Positions 47,310 through 57,115 are shown, counted from the first letter of the stretch. The stretch: 64,000 bases of DNA from Paraglaciecola sp. L3A3 (GCF_009796765.1 NZ_CP047023.1:3703501-3767500); one strand, 5' to 3'. Notes: a model not told the origin generated them from the sequence alone. Numbers and translations: made by a program.

Positions 47310-48887
47310 TTAAATTTTCTCTAAGTTTTGCAAATAATAGTTAGCTTTATCTAACGTAGCTTGTTGTTGCTCTATGGGTTGCTTTCGCCAATTTTTATAG
47401 ACCATAGCTTGTCGAGGATTCGATTCAAATAGCAGGCTGTGTTTTTCCATAAAGTGCCAATAAAGGCTATTTAAGGGGCAAGCATTGTCTGTGGTTTTTT
47501 GTTTGACGTCATAATGACAACTTTGACAATAATCACTCATTTTATTCACATAATTACCGCTGGCGGCATACGCTTTGGACGCAATCAGTCCACCATCGGC
47601 AAATTGACTCATGCCCCGAGTGTTGGGTAATTCAACCCATTCAATGGCGTCGACATAGATACCCAAATACCAGCGATCAACTTGTACAGGGTCAATACCC
47701 GTGAGTAAACAAAAGTTACCTGTGATCATCAAACGTTGAATGTGATGGGCATAACTATATTGTAATGATTGTTTGATGGCATGATGTAAACAATTCATTT
47801 TTGTGTCACCGTTCCAAAACCATGAAGGTAAGTCGTTATTTGCTTGTAACGCATTCTTTGCATGATATTGCGGCATGTTAATCCAATACATGCCACGAAT
47901 AAATTCACGCCAACCTACAATTTGTCTGATAAAACCTTCAACCTGAGCAAGGTTAATTGCATCATCGGCTTGATAATGTTTAATTACAGTATCAACCACA
48001 AGTTTAGGCGATATCATTTTACTGTTTAAAGAAAAAGACAGCCTAGAATGATAAAGACTCCATTGCTTCTGGGTAATAGCGTCATCGGCATTGCCTGTCA
48101 TTGCGTCTTGAAAAGTACCAAATGATGGAAGTAAATAACGGCAAAAGAAATCAAGTAATTGTAAACTTTGCTGACGATTAATTGGCCATAATAATTGTGA
48201 ATCACCATCCCCCATTGTATTGATTTTATGGCGTTCAATACGCTCATTGATCTGGCTCACATCATGACTAAAAACCAATGGAGCAGGAATCAATGACATA
48301 TCCTTTTTTTTCAGCTTATTACGGTTTTGTTGGTCAAAATTCCACTTACCGCCATCTGGGTTATTGTTTTGGTCGACAAGTAGCTTAAAACGCTTGCGCA
48401 TATAGCGATAAAAAAACTCCATTCTGTGACTCGTTTCAGCTTTAAAATGCTCAGGTAATTCTTTATGCGGTAAGTAAAAATGTTCAGATTCAACACAAGC
48501 GAATAAAATATTTATGCCTGCCAATTGTTGGCAAAATTTAGTCAGTTGCTGAGATAATCGATATTCATCAGGTTGCTGATATTCGAACAGCTGCACATCA
48601 TTTTTTAATAAATCTGTTAATAGTTCGGGAAGATCAGTGTATTTTTTGGTCTCATCTAAGGTTAAATGCAACACTCGATGCCCTGCGCTTTTTAAAGCGT
48701 CAGCAAAAGCCGTCATAGCGGCAAAAAAAGCCTGAATTTTTTGCACATGATGTGTCACATAAGAGGTTTCTTGATGCAACTCGGCAATGACATAAGTACA
48801 ATTTTCATCCACCTCTTTAAACCAAGAGTGAGAAGCGTTCAATTGGTCGCCTAAAATAAGGCGTAATGTATTTTGCTTATGATGCAT
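47310..48887 (-). CDS. FeS-type cryptochrome/photolyase (prokaryotic 6-4 photolyase type)
   Basis: 525 residues from ATG 48887. It begins [16 protein letters not shown], typical of the FeS-BCP/CryPro group (COG3046), which has an N-terminal antenna domain and a FAD-binding domain ([45 protein letters not shown]). Conserved Cys residues for the iron-sulfur cluster are visible in [16 protein letters not shown] and in NCLHHAI. In characterised members these enzymes repair 6-4 photoproducts with light. An upstream GTG at 48944 is a less likely start. Confidence 0.9.
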   Translation of the reverse strand: MHHKQNTLRLILGDQLNASHSWFKEVDENCTYVIAELHQETSYVTHHVQKIQAFFAAMTAFADALKSAGHRVLHLTLDETKKYTDLPELLTDLLKNDVQLFEYQQPDEYRLSQQLTKFCQQLAGINILFACVESEHFYLPHKELPEHFKAETSHRMEFFYRYMRKRFKLLVDQNNNPDGGKWNFDQQNRNKLKKKDMSLIPAPLVFSHDVSQINERIERHKINTMGDGDSQLLWPINRQQSLQLLDFFCRYLLPSFGTFQDAMTGNADDAITQKQWSLYHSRLSFSLNSKMISPKLVVDTVIKHYQADDAINLAQVEGFIRQIVGWREFIRGMYWINMPQYHAKNALQANNDLPSWFWNGDTKMNCLHHAIKQSLQYSYAHHIQRLMITGNFCLLTGIDPVQVDRWYLGIYVDAIEWVELPNTRGMSQFADGGLIASKAYAASGNYVNKMSDYCQSCHYDVKQKTTDNACPLNSLYWHFMEKHSLLFESNPRQAMVYKNWRKQPIEQQQATLDKANYYLQNLEKI

Positions 48888-49163
48888 GCGTTCTTTTCTC
48901 GTTGAAACAGCGTTTTGAACAATAGATAACGTTCTGCCAATCACGTTGCCATTTTTTACGCCAGTAAAATGGCCTGTGGCAGTTAGCGCATAGCTTTTGG
49001 GGTAGAGCCGCTTTCCCCTTATGCTTGTGTTCTCGATTGGGCATATTGTTTCCGTGGAATAATCGTTAAAATCAACTCTTGTGCTAGTGCTAACGACTTA
49101 ATTGACTTATATACGTATCAACAGTGTTTTTTGATTAGTTCACTTGTTCTAATTTTGTGCATT

Positions 49164-49178
49164 CGCACATTATGTGCG
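49164..49178. promoter_or_regulatory. Short inverted repeat in the region before the guanidine operon
   Basis: CGCACAT (49164-49170) and ATGTGCG (49172-49178) flank one base. The surroundings repeat related GTGCA/CGCAT words. Possible regulator site; no known consensus matched. Confidence 0.3.
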
Positions 49179-49272
49179 CATTTTCGCATACATCTAATTA
49201 CGACAAAAACTTTTAACCTATTGTTAATTAAGATTATTATTTTCCATTTGTTTATGGCGCATATATTGCTTT

Positions 49273-49316
49273 TTTTAATCACACAGTCACAGAATTCTGT
49301 GACTGTGTGATTAAAA
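49273..49316. repeat. Perfect 44-bp palindrome before the guanidine riboswitch
   Basis: The centre is GAATTC (49292-49297) and the arms read TTTTAATCACACAGTCACA outward-in and its exact complement; all 22 base pairs match. It begins and ends with TTTT/AAAA, so it could act as a bidirectional terminator upstream of the riboswitch or as a large operator. It ends 10 bases before the first riboswitch hairpin. Confidence 0.85.
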
Positions 49317-49326
49317 TAGATTAAAA

Positions 49327-49378
49327 CCCGGGACGACTCGGGGTAGGCATAACCTACTAACTTCTCTGGACGGCCAGA
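49327..49378 (+). ncRNA. Guanidine-II riboswitch (mini-ykkC)
   Basis: Two hairpins with the diagnostic ACGR loops: P1 CCCGGG-ACGA-CTCGGG (49327-49342) and P2 TCTGG-ACGG-CCAGA (49365-49378), both closed by G-C pairs as in the guanidine-II family. The linker can form a third small hairpin, GTAGG (49343-49347) with CCTAC (49353-49357). The ribosome site of the first gene (AGGAG) lies about 21 bases after P2, so control of translation start is likely. The ligand in the family is free guanidine. Confidence 0.85.
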
Positions 49379-49409
49379 TAACATTTTGATTTTATATCAG
49401 GAGATTGTT

Positions 49410-50465
49410 ATGACGCCACATCCCTCAAAAGATAAACATACTGCATTCCAACAACTTCCCATTGTGGATATCAGTTTATTATCATCAGCCGATCTTTCAG
49501 AACGTAAAAAAGTAGCTGAACAGCTAGGCAAAGCGGCAAGTGAGGTGGGCTTTTTATATATTACTGGACATGGCATTTCAGCAGATATAATTAACCGACT
49601 AAAAGATAAAACCCGTGAATATTTTTTACAGCCTTTAGACACAAAGATGACCGATTATATCGGCAACTCTATTAACCATAGTGGTTACGTGCCCGAAGGT
49701 GAAGAACAACCTGACGCAGAATCAACTATGGTTGATAACAAAGAAGCCTATGATGTGAATTGTGATTTTTTAGCAGAAACAGGCCGCCGACCTATGTTAG
49801 GACCAAATCAATGGTCGGAATTAGCAGGCTTTAAAGAAGATATAAAAGCTTACTATGATGAAGCTATTGCTCTTAGTCATCGATTATTTAAAGGATTCGC
49901 TTTGGCACTAGGTTTAGCCGAAGACACCTTTGAATCAATTGTGACATCGCCGCCAAGTCAATTACGTTTAATTCATTACCCATACAATGAAATCAGCCCC
50001 GAAAATAGGCCTGGTATAGGGGCACATACAGATTATGAGTGTTTTACCATTTTATTGCCCACCGCCCCAGGCCTTGAAGTATTAAATGGAGCCGGTGATT
50101 GGATTGATGTGCCTTTAGTTGACGGTGCCTTTGTCATTAATATTGGCGATATGTTAGAAATACTAAGTAATGGTAACTTTGTAGCCACCGCTCATCGCGT
50201 AAGAAAAGTAGCAGAAGAGCGTTATTCATTCCCGCTATTTTGTGCTTGTGATTACGACACTGTTATCTCCCCCCTACCTGAGCTAATCGATCCTGATAAG
50301 CCAAATAGTTATAGCCCTCTGGCTTGTGGTGACCACCTTTATGCACAAACCATTCAATCTTTTGCATATCTAAAAAAACAACTTGCCGCAGGTGAGATCC
50401 AACTGCCAGAAGGATCAAAAAGTTTATCGTCATTTGGCTATAAGGCAAAGGAGAGCAATACATAA
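49410..50465 (+). CDS. 2-oxoglutarate/Fe(II)-dependent oxygenase (isopenicillin N synthase-like)
   Basis: 351 residues; ATG 49410 has AGGAG 7 bases upstream. The N-terminal segment LPIVDISLLSS and VGFLYITGHGIS, the metal ligands HTD in GIGAHTDYECFTILL near residue 207, the distal His in VATAHRV near 264 and RYSFPLFCACDYD with the 2-oxoglutarate-binding Arg show an intact active site of this superfamily. The family includes the ethylene-forming enzyme, which releases guanidine from arginine. Because a guanidine riboswitch precedes it, the substrate is probably guanidine or a guanidino compound; that is inference. Its stop overlaps the next start (TAATG). Confidence 0.85.
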   Translation: MTPHPSKDKHTAFQQLPIVDISLLSSADLSERKKVAEQLGKAASEVGFLYITGHGISADIINRLKDKTREYFLQPLDTKMTDYIGNSINHSGYVPEGEEQPDAESTMVDNKEAYDVNCDFLAETGRRPMLGPNQWSELAGFKEDIKAYYDEAIALSHRLFKGFALALGLAEDTFESIVTSPPSQLRLIHYPYNEISPENRPGIGAHTDYECFTILLPTAPGLEVLNGAGDWIDVPLVDGAFVINIGDMLEILSNGNFVATAHRVRKVAEERYSFPLFCACDYDTVISPLPELIDPDKPNSYSPLACGDHLYAQTIQSFAYLKKQLAAGEIQLPEGSKSLSSFGYKAKESNT

Positions 50466-51427
50466 TGCATTTACAAGAATTATTAGCCACTGAGATTAAA
50501 CCTGCAACCCAAGGTGTGCCCGACTGGATGCTTGGGTACTTTAAACGTTATGCCATTAGTTTTGCTGATGGACGAACCGATTTAGAAACCAATGTGTGTT
50601 GGTTACAAAGTCGGAATTTCACCCTCGATTTACGCTTACCTATTGCCACCCAACAAGTCACCGCTAAAGCTTGGCAAGATTACACAAAAGATGAGTTACT
50701 CGTAATGGCTGATTATGAAGGATGGGAAGCATTATGCGACTGGAAAGATGACATATTAAGTTGGCGAAACACAGACACTTCATTGCAACTTCACAATCGT
50801 TGGGTAGAGCCAGGAGTGCTGAAACGTATTGGTAATTGTATGATTGAATTATCACCAAGTGGGGCTTACGTGGAAGACTGGCGATTACAACCTTCTAGCC
50901 CAGGTCATTTAGTTGGCTTACGTTTACTAGAAGAGCGAGTAATTGAAACAGGCGAAGTACGACATAGTGGCGGTGGATTAATATTCTGTGGTGATTATGC
51001 AGGGCTTGTTTTAGGCCGTTCACAAACCGTAACAGCCACACAAGCATATAATTCATTAAGAGCTCAAGTTGTAGAAGCTCACGGACAGCCTGACAAATTA
51101 GCCGCTTTATTTAATTTTGAAACCTCTGTTGCCCAAGGTTCAATTAGCCAAGGTTATCGCATATCAATGTCAACCAAACCAGAACGTGTAGGCGAATACA
51201 TATGCCCACTCGACGGGTTTGAGTTTGTTGATATTAGTAGTTCAGAAGCACAATTAATTCGTCAAACATTAACCTTTCAGGGTGAACTTTGTGAACGCAT
51301 ATTTGAGGTCGATACGATCGAGCAAAACGTGGGATACGAGCAAGTAACTTCATTCACTCCCGAAGCTAAAACATGGTACCAGCGCGAAGAGAAAACCCTT
51401 ACCCGCTACTCAAAACCCATATTTTAA
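50465..51427 (+). CDS. Unknown protein of the guanidine-riboswitch operon (320 aa)
   Basis: Translationally coupled to the oxygenase by a one-base overlap and preceded by AAGGAG. Soluble, without signal peptide. It is beta-rich, with segments such as VLKRIGNCMIELSPSGAYVEDW, and SGGGLIFCGDYAGLVLGRSQT, and many regularly spaced Trp residues, which suggests a lipocalin-like or related barrel. I do not recognise a characterised family. Tight coupling to the oxygenase suggests a shared step or a partner subunit. Confidence 0.75.
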   Translation: MHLQELLATEIKPATQGVPDWMLGYFKRYAISFADGRTDLETNVCWLQSRNFTLDLRLPIATQQVTAKAWQDYTKDELLVMADYEGWEALCDWKDDILSWRNTDTSLQLHNRWVEPGVLKRIGNCMIELSPSGAYVEDWRLQPSSPGHLVGLRLLEERVIETGEVRHSGGGLIFCGDYAGLVLGRSQTVTATQAYNSLRAQVVEAHGQPDKLAALFNFETSVAQGSISQGYRISMSTKPERVGEYICPLDGFEFVDISSSEAQLIRQTLTFQGELCERIFEVDTIEQNVGYEQVTSFTPEAKTWYQREEKTLTRYSKPIF

Positions 51428-51470
51428 TTGTTAGCAAAAGCCATATTAAAAATATAAACGAGAAATAAAT

Positions 51471-52550
51471 ATGAAAAATTACCAAGCACAATTTTGTAAA
51501 ATAGTGATTATTTTAGTATCAGTATTCAGTTTAAGTAGCACAGTAAGTGCAAGCCAGAAAAAAGATTCTTTTAAGGTCGCTTGGTCGATTTACTCAGGTT
51601 GGATGCCTTGGGGTTATGCCACTGATAATGGCATCATCGATAAATGGGCTAAAAAATATGACATTAAAATAGAAGTCGTAAAATTGAATGACTACATTGA
51701 ATCAATTATTCAGTACACAGCTGGAGAATTTGATGCCTGTGGCATGACCAACATGGACGCTTTAACCATACCAAGTGTAAGTGGAGTAGACACTACCGGA
51801 CTTATTCTAGGTGATTACTCAAATGGTAATGACGCGGTCCTATTAAAAGAAGGTAAAACCTTTACTGATATTAAAGGGCAGCACGTTAATTTAGTTGAAC
51901 TATCCGTGTCACACTACTTATTAGCGCGAGGTTTAGATACCTATGGCATGTCAGAACGAGACATAAGAGTGGTGAACACTTCAGATGCTGATATTGTGTC
52001 TTCTTATGCCACGCCAGATGTGACCGCTGCTGCAGTTTGGAACCCACAATTAAGTATGATCCTAGATCAATATCCAGATGCCACAGCCGTTTTTACCTCA
52101 GCAGAAATTCCAGGTGAAATTATCGATATGATGGCGGTCAATACCGAGGTATTAAAAGCTAATCCAGACTTTGCTAAGGCACTAGTAGGAGCATGGTTTG
52201 AAACAATGCAGTTAATGTCAGCAAATACCGATGCCGCCAAAGCTGCACGCACATCTATGGCGCAAAATTCAGGAACAGATTTAGCTGGCTATGACGCACA
52301 ATTAAAACTAACTGAAATGTTTTACACCCCAGCAGCGGCATTGGCATTTACTACCAATAAAACCTTATATAACACTATGGATAAAATTCGTAAGTTTTCA
52401 TTCGATAAAGGTTTATTTGGCGCTGATGCATCCACACCAGATATAGTAGGTATTGAACTGACCGACGGTAAAGTATTAGGTGACACAAGCAATATTAAAT
52501 TACGTTTTAACTCTAAATTTGTCGAAATGGCAAAAAATGGTGAATTATAA
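51471..52550 (+). CDS. Periplasmic solute-binding protein, urea/guanidine-carboxylase-associated type
   Basis: 359 residues with a signal peptide ending VSA. The sequence FKVAWSIYSGWMPWGYAT, YIESIIQYTAGEFDACGMTNMD and GDYSNGNDAVLLKEG resembles the NitT/TauT-like binding proteins found beside urea (now guanidine) carboxylase genes. The role would be binding guanidine or a related compound for an ABC importer. No permease or ATPase gene is adjacent, so the partners are encoded elsewhere or are missing. It is third in the riboswitch operon, 43 bases after the previous gene. Confidence 0.8.
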   Translation: MKNYQAQFCKIVIILVSVFSLSSTVSASQKKDSFKVAWSIYSGWMPWGYATDNGIIDKWAKKYDIKIEVVKLNDYIESIIQYTAGEFDACGMTNMDALTIPSVSGVDTTGLILGDYSNGNDAVLLKEGKTFTDIKGQHVNLVELSVSHYLLARGLDTYGMSERDIRVVNTSDADIVSSYATPDVTAAAVWNPQLSMILDQYPDATAVFTSAEIPGEIIDMMAVNTEVLKANPDFAKALVGAWFETMQLMSANTDAAKAARTSMAQNSGTDLAGYDAQLKLTEMFYTPAAALAFTTNKTLYNTMDKIRKFSFDKGLFGADASTPDIVGIELTDGKVLGDTSNIKLRFNSKFVEMAKNGEL

Positions 52551-52799
52551 GCTTCTACAGTAAATGAATAATATTCAACAAAAATCGTAAGTCCCCCTAA
52601 AAACGGCAGTTTGCAGCTATATTTAACACTCATTAAATCAAGTTGCATTCTGCTTTTTGTTTATGCTTCGTAACATTACGGCGGCAATCACATACTCTGC
52701 ATTGAACCGCTCTTTTTATCGTCTTGATGATGTGCTTTTAAATTCTCGCTGAGTGTACTTTTAGCGATAACTCAGATTATTCATTGTCTTATCATCAAA

Positions 52800-52833
52800 C
52801 TGTCATCCTCCTGACGCATTTCATTCGTATTAT
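52800..52833 (+). promoter_or_regulatory. Pho box and -10 element of nptA
   Basis: CTGTCAT-CCTC-CTGACGC (52800-52817) matches the PhoB direct repeat (CTGTCAT-N4-CTGTCAC) with two changes in the second half. TATTAT (52828-52833) follows after 10 bases, the spacing of PhoB-dependent promoters. It lies before a phosphate transporter, which fits. Confidence 0.7.
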
Positions 52834-52863
52834 CCGCCTGATAAATAAAATTGGAAGATACAA

Positions 52864-54024
52864 ATGAGTGAATTAACGAGCACAATTACAGCGGGTAATT
52901 CAGTTCGCACCTCGAATAATATTTCACAGTGGTTAACTGTTGCTGTTTTGGTTTACTTACTTATATGTGCGGTCAGCATAATTGGTGGCGGTTTTAAAAT
53001 GGCCACAGGAGGGCATGCTAAAGAGTTATTTGAATTTGCCAGTAACCCTTTCGCTGGCTTAGTCATAGGTACAGTCGCCACGGCACTGATTCAATCATCG
53101 TCAACGGTAACCGCTATTATAGTCGGATTAGTAGCTGGTGGATTACCGGTTTCTGTAGCTGTTCCTATGGTAATGGGTGCCAATATTGGTACCTCTATCA
53201 CTAATACCATAGTGTCTTTAGGTCATGTTAAAGCTAAACAAGAATTTGCTAGAGCATTCTCTGCAGCCACTGTTCACGACTTTTTTAATTTATTTTCTGT
53301 GTTGATATTTTTACCACTAGAAATTGCATTTGGATTACTCGAAAAGTTAGGCTCTATGCTAGCTCAGTTAGTTTATGGCGGTAATCAAGTGTCAATTGAT
53401 GGCTTTAATTTTGTTAAGGCAGCCACGTCCCCTGTAGTCAACAATGTAAAATATGCATTGCAATCATTTGGCGATCAGACTGGTGGTATTATCTTAATAA
53501 TATTCGGCATTGTACTAATTTTTGTCTCTATCACTATAATGGGCAAACTATTAAAGAAACTGATGGTGGGTAAGGCTAAAGAAATTATGCATTCAGCCAT
53601 TGGCCGCAGTCCGCTTTCGGGGATATTTTCAGGCACTATGGTCACTGTGTTAGTGCAATCATCCTCTACTACCACCTCACTTATGGTACCGCTTGCTGGG
53701 TCTGGAGCATTTAGTTTAAAACAAATATATCCATTCACACTTGGCGCTAATATAGGTACTTGTGTCACAGCTGTACTCGCCGCCACTGCGGTAACGGGCA
53801 ATAGTGAAGCAGCCCTCCAAATTGCCTTTATTCACCTAACATACAATATTTTAGGTGTAGTATTAATCTATGGCGTGCCCTTTTTCCGTTATATTCCAGT
53901 AAATTGTGCCCAATGGATGGGACGCAAAGCCTCAGAAAATAAAATGATAGCGCTAGCCTACATTCTATGTGTGTTTTTTATAGTGCCAGCCTTATGCATA
54001 CTTGTTTCTAATCAATTTCAGTAA
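52864..54024 (+). CDS. nptA: Na+/phosphate symporter
   Basis: 386 residues, GGAAG ribosome site. The PNaS-family hallmark repeats are TALIQSSSTVTAIIVGL near residue 75 and VTVLVQSSSTTTSLMVPL near 260, each followed by a GANIGT motif. Eight or so hydrophobic helices are visible. It imports phosphate with sodium, as NptA of Vibrio. A Pho box lies upstream, so expression should rise on phosphate starvation. A 78-residue partner gene follows 12 bases later. Confidence 0.92.
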   Translation: MSELTSTITAGNSVRTSNNISQWLTVAVLVYLLICAVSIIGGGFKMATGGHAKELFEFASNPFAGLVIGTVATALIQSSSTVTAIIVGLVAGGLPVSVAVPMVMGANIGTSITNTIVSLGHVKAKQEFARAFSAATVHDFFNLFSVLIFLPLEIAFGLLEKLGSMLAQLVYGGNQVSIDGFNFVKAATSPVVNNVKYALQSFGDQTGGIILIIFGIVLIFVSITIMGKLLKKLMVGKAKEIMHSAIGRSPLSGIFSGTMVTVLVQSSSTTTSLMVPLAGSGAFSLKQIYPFTLGANIGTCVTAVLAATAVTGNSEAALQIAFIHLTYNILGVVLIYGVPFFRYIPVNCAQWMGRKASENKMIALAYILCVFFIVPALCILVSNQFQ

Positions 54025-54036
54025 GGAGTTAAATGT

Positions 54037-54273
54037 ATGACGAATATCAATGTACTCAGCACCGAACGTTTGCGCGCTTTAATTGAAGACACAGAAGCCA
54101 CATTAAAACAACTAACGGTAGAACTAGAAAGACGCGAATTTATGCAACAAGCAAATGAACTTGAACATCTAGAAGAACACATGATTGGCGCTGAAATAAG
54201 TTTAAATACTATTCGCCAGTTTTTGGCTTACCTTGTGAATGACTTAAAAGACAAACAAGATAAAGCAGTTTAA
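54037..54273 (+). CDS. Small coiled-coil protein co-transcribed with nptA (78 aa)
   Basis: AAGGAG precedes the ATG. The whole chain is helical and acidic: LRALIEDTEATLKQLTVELERRE, then a second helix ELEHLEEHMIGAEISLNTI. It has no signal or membrane segment. Placement 12 bases after nptA suggests a link to the symporter, perhaps a regulatory role like PhoU; this is a guess. A hairpin terminator overlaps its stop codon. Confidence 0.7.
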   Translation: MTNINVLSTERLRALIEDTEATLKQLTVELERREFMQQANELEHLEEHMIGAEISLNTIRQFLAYLVNDLKDKQDKAV

Positions 54274-54283
54274 AACTGCTTTT
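54262..54283 (+). terminator. Terminator of the nptA operon
   Basis: AAAGCAGTTT (54262-54271) pairs with AAACTGCTTT (54273-54282), followed by T; the stem includes the end of the upstream gene. Confidence 0.65.
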
Positions 54284-54296
54284 AGCCTTTTCTCTG

Positions 54297-55090
54297 TGCC
54301 CGCTGTGACAAATCCATTCTTCTTTTGTAGGTCGTCCATTTATGGCGTCTATTGTGCAACATTGACGGGCTAAAGCCACGACCTACATCGCTTTCATCTT
54401 TACCTGATTCGCTCAGCTTCATTCTGCTAAGTCTGATTCATTCTGCTTCACGCTGCTTTTCGTCTTTTTCTCTGTGCCCGCTGTGACAAATCCTTTCTTC
54501 TTTTGTAGGTCGTCCATTTATGGCGTCTATTGTTCAACATTGACGGGCTAAAGCCACGACCTACATCGCTTTCACCTTTATCTGATTCGCTCAGCTTCAT
54601 TCTGCTTCACGCTGCTTTTGCTCTTTTCTCTGTGCCCTCTGTGGTTCAAATTCTTTTCTTCTTCTGTAGGTCGTCCATTTATGGCGTCTATTTTTCAACA
54701 TTGACGGGCTAAAGCCACGACCTACATCGCTTTCACCTTTATCTGATTCGCTCAGCTTCATTCTGCTTCACGCTGCTTTTCGTCTTTTTCTCTGTGCCCG
54801 CTGTGACAAATCCTTTCTTCTTTTGTAGGTCGTCCATTTATGGCGTCTATTGTTCAACATTGACGGGCTAAAGCCACGACCTACATCGCTTTCACCTTTA
54901 TCTGCTTCGCTCAACTTCATTCTGCCCCACGCTGCTTTTCGTCTTTTTCTCTGTGCCCGCTATGGTTCAAATTCTTTTCTTCTTTTGTAGTTCGTCCATT
55001 TATGGCGTCTAACTTTCAACATTGACGGGCTAAAGCCACGACCTACATCGCTTTCATCTTTATCTGCTTCGCTCAGCTTCATTCTGCTAA
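54297..55090 (+). repeat. Tandem array of five REP-like palindromic units
   Basis: Five near-identical 60-bp cores lie at 54327-54386, 54505-54564, 54666-54725, 54825-54884 and 54987-55046, with a period of 159-178 bases. Each core starts GTAGGTCGTCC (TTCGTCC in the last) and ends CCACGACCTAC, complementary ends, with TTATGGCGTC and GACGGGCTAAAGCC between. The spacers (TTCTCTGTGCCCGCTGTG..., CTGATTCGCTCAGCTTCATTCTGC) are also conserved, so whole units were duplicated. A single further copy lies at 14488. No gene is seen between 54284 and 55176. Confidence 0.9.
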
Positions 55091-55176
55091 GTCTGATTCA
55101 CTCTGCTTAGTCTGACTTAATAAGGTAAGATAACCAGTATAAAGATTTATCTGGACACCCTTTGGTACATATAAGC

Positions 55177-56997
55177 ATGACAAACAAACAACCTCAAAAA
55201 AACGCAGCATCTATATCAACACTTAACGAGCTAGCAGCCTTGGCCAACTATTCCCTAATGGACACACTCAACTGTGATCCTGATGCCACCCAAAACGGCG
55301 TTGACCATGCGCCTCGACAAGTTTTCTCGGGCCATTACGTGCCAGTTAACCCCACGCCTATAAATGATCCAGAGTATGTAGCCCACAGCAAAACCTTGTT
55401 CAGTGAACTTGGCTTCGCCGACACTATGGCCCAGTCAGATGACTTCATGCGTATGTTCTCAGGCGACACATCAAGAGTGCCAGCACCAATGCGCAAGACG
55501 GGTTGGGCAACGGGGTATGCACTGTCAATTTATGGTACCGAATACATCCAGCAGTGCCCGTTTCGAACAGGCAACGGCTATGGTGACGGTCGCGCAATTT
55601 CTGTACTTGAAGCAGTGATTAACGGTCAACGCTGGGAAATGCAGCTCAAAGGAGGCGGTCAAACGCCATATTGCCGCGGTGCAGACGGTCGCGCAGTGTT
55701 GCGCTCAAGCATTCGCGAGTTCTTGGCCCAAGAACATATGTACGCCCTAGGCGTACCCACATCACGATCATTAAGTTTGTACGTTTCAAAAACCGATACA
55801 GTGCAGCGTCCGTGGTATTCGCCGGGTTCGCTATCGCAAGATCCCGATAGATATATTTATGAATCGACAGCCATATCAACACGTGTTGCGCCGTCGTTCT
55901 TGCGGGTTGGCCAACTTGAACTTTTTGCACGTCGTGTTCGCTTCAACCAACACCCCACAGCCATGCAAGAGCTCGAAAAAATCGTGCTACATGTAATTGA
56001 ACGTGAGTACCCAGGCGTTATCGACAGCCAATTGTCTACCCCTGAAAAAATAGTGTTACTGGCCCGCAAATTTCAAAGCCGACTGGCATCACTGGTAGCG
56101 AATTGGATCCGTGTCGGTTTTTGCCAAGGTAACTTCAACAGCGATAACTGCGCAGTTGGGGGCTTTACCCTTGATTATGGTCCTTTCGGTTTTTGCGATA
56201 TGTTTCAACCCTATTATCAACCCTGGACTGGCGGTGGCCATCACTTCTCGTTCATCAACCAACCCAATGCAGCACAAAAAAACTTCGAGATGTTTTGTTC
56301 AGCCTTACGGCCTTTACTGGCAGAGAAGCCCGACTATTTGCTCGCCCTCGAACAGGTTGAAGATGAATTTTCGCAGGTCATGCAAGCGCAAATGAAAACC
56401 ATGTGGGCCGCCAAGCTAGGTCTTAGCGCGTTGACTGCTACTGGTCACAACAATACCGACTCAGATCAAGCCGCTTTCAACGCAATGCTCAGCGAATTAC
56501 ACACACTGATGCAACACACGCCTGTGGATTACACTATTTTCTTCCGAGAGCTGTCTTCAATACCCAACGATATTAGCCCGTTAAAGAAAAGCTTCTACGA
56601 AAACGTGCCTAATAACGCCTCCAAAAACACTACCAATGCTACAGACAATGATACAAAAAGCGCTGAGCTGGACAAACGCTGGACACAGTGGCTAGAAAAC
56701 TGGAAAACACTGCTGTTTAGCGCCAGTAACACCAATGCCACTTCACCCCGTTCGAGTGACGAAATTTCTAAACAAATGAAGCTAGTTAACCCAAAATACA
56801 TTTTGCGCGAGTGGTTTGTGGTGCCAGCTTATCAACAAGCAAGTTCGGGAGATTATACGCTAATACAAGAACTGCAAGCTGTGATGACTCAACCCTATGC
56901 AGAGCAATCGAAATTAATTGAAGACAAATACTATCGCTTGAAACCAGCTGAATTTTTTGAGGTAGGCGGCTTGTCGCATCTTAGTTGCTCATCGTGA
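55177..56997 (+). CDS. selO: Protein adenylyltransferase SelO (YdiU)
   Basis: 606 residues from ATG 55177, longer than the 478 of E. coli. The pseudokinase-fold landmarks are [54 protein letters not shown] with the metal-binding Asn/Asp, and [11 protein letters not shown] with the catalytic DYG. The C-terminus ends SCSS, as in the E. coli protein, keeping the conserved terminal Cys. It transfers AMP to Ser/Thr/Tyr of proteins, linked to redox stress. A roughly 60-residue insertion with Asn/Thr-rich low complexity lies around 490-540. The ribosome site is weak. Confidence 0.95.
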   Translation: MTNKQPQKNAASISTLNELAALANYSLMDTLNCDPDATQNGVDHAPRQVFSGHYVPVNPTPINDPEYVAHSKTLFSELGFADTMAQSDDFMRMFSGDTSRVPAPMRKTGWATGYALSIYGTEYIQQCPFRTGNGYGDGRAISVLEAVINGQRWEMQLKGGGQTPYCRGADGRAVLRSSIREFLAQEHMYALGVPTSRSLSLYVSKTDTVQRPWYSPGSLSQDPDRYIYESTAISTRVAPSFLRVGQLELFARRVRFNQHPTAMQELEKIVLHVIEREYPGVIDSQLSTPEKIVLLARKFQSRLASLVANWIRVGFCQGNFNSDNCAVGGFTLDYGPFGFCDMFQPYYQPWTGGGHHFSFINQPNAAQKNFEMFCSALRPLLAEKPDYLLALEQVEDEFSQVMQAQMKTMWAAKLGLSALTATGHNNTDSDQAAFNAMLSELHTLMQHTPVDYTIFFRELSSIPNDISPLKKSFYENVPNNASKNTTNATDNDTKSAELDKRWTQWLENWKTLLFSASNTNATSPRSSDEISKQMKLVNPKYILREWFVVPAYQQASSGDYTLIQELQAVMTQPYAEQSKLIEDKYYRLKPAEFFEVGGLSHLSCSS

Positions 56998-57115
56998 TTT
57001 TATAAACTTAAAATGAATATAAAAAAGTAGTGCACTTTGACATTGAACCGGGAAGTAAAAAACAATCGTCGCTATGATGACAGCCCCTAATAAATATCTT
57101 TCTCCGGACGTCATT

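Noticed and set aside
49287..49302. CRP-like site inside the 44-bp palindrome
   Set aside because: The half-sites are in the order TCACA-N6-TGTGA, opposite to the CRP consensus TGTGA-N6-TCACA.
49410..50465. Oxygenase as a true isopenicillin N synthase for beta-lactam synthesis
   Set aside because: No ACV synthetase or other beta-lactam genes are near, and a guanidine riboswitch precedes it; the match is only at superfamily level.
54530..54712. 60-codon frame within the REP array
   Set aside because: Runs through repeat sequence and is not preserved as a frame in the neighbouring units.
54297..55090. Regular repeats with spacers, at first resembling a CRISPR array
   Set aside because: Units are 60 bp with 100-bp spacers that are themselves conserved, and no cas genes are near; this is a REP-like tandem array.
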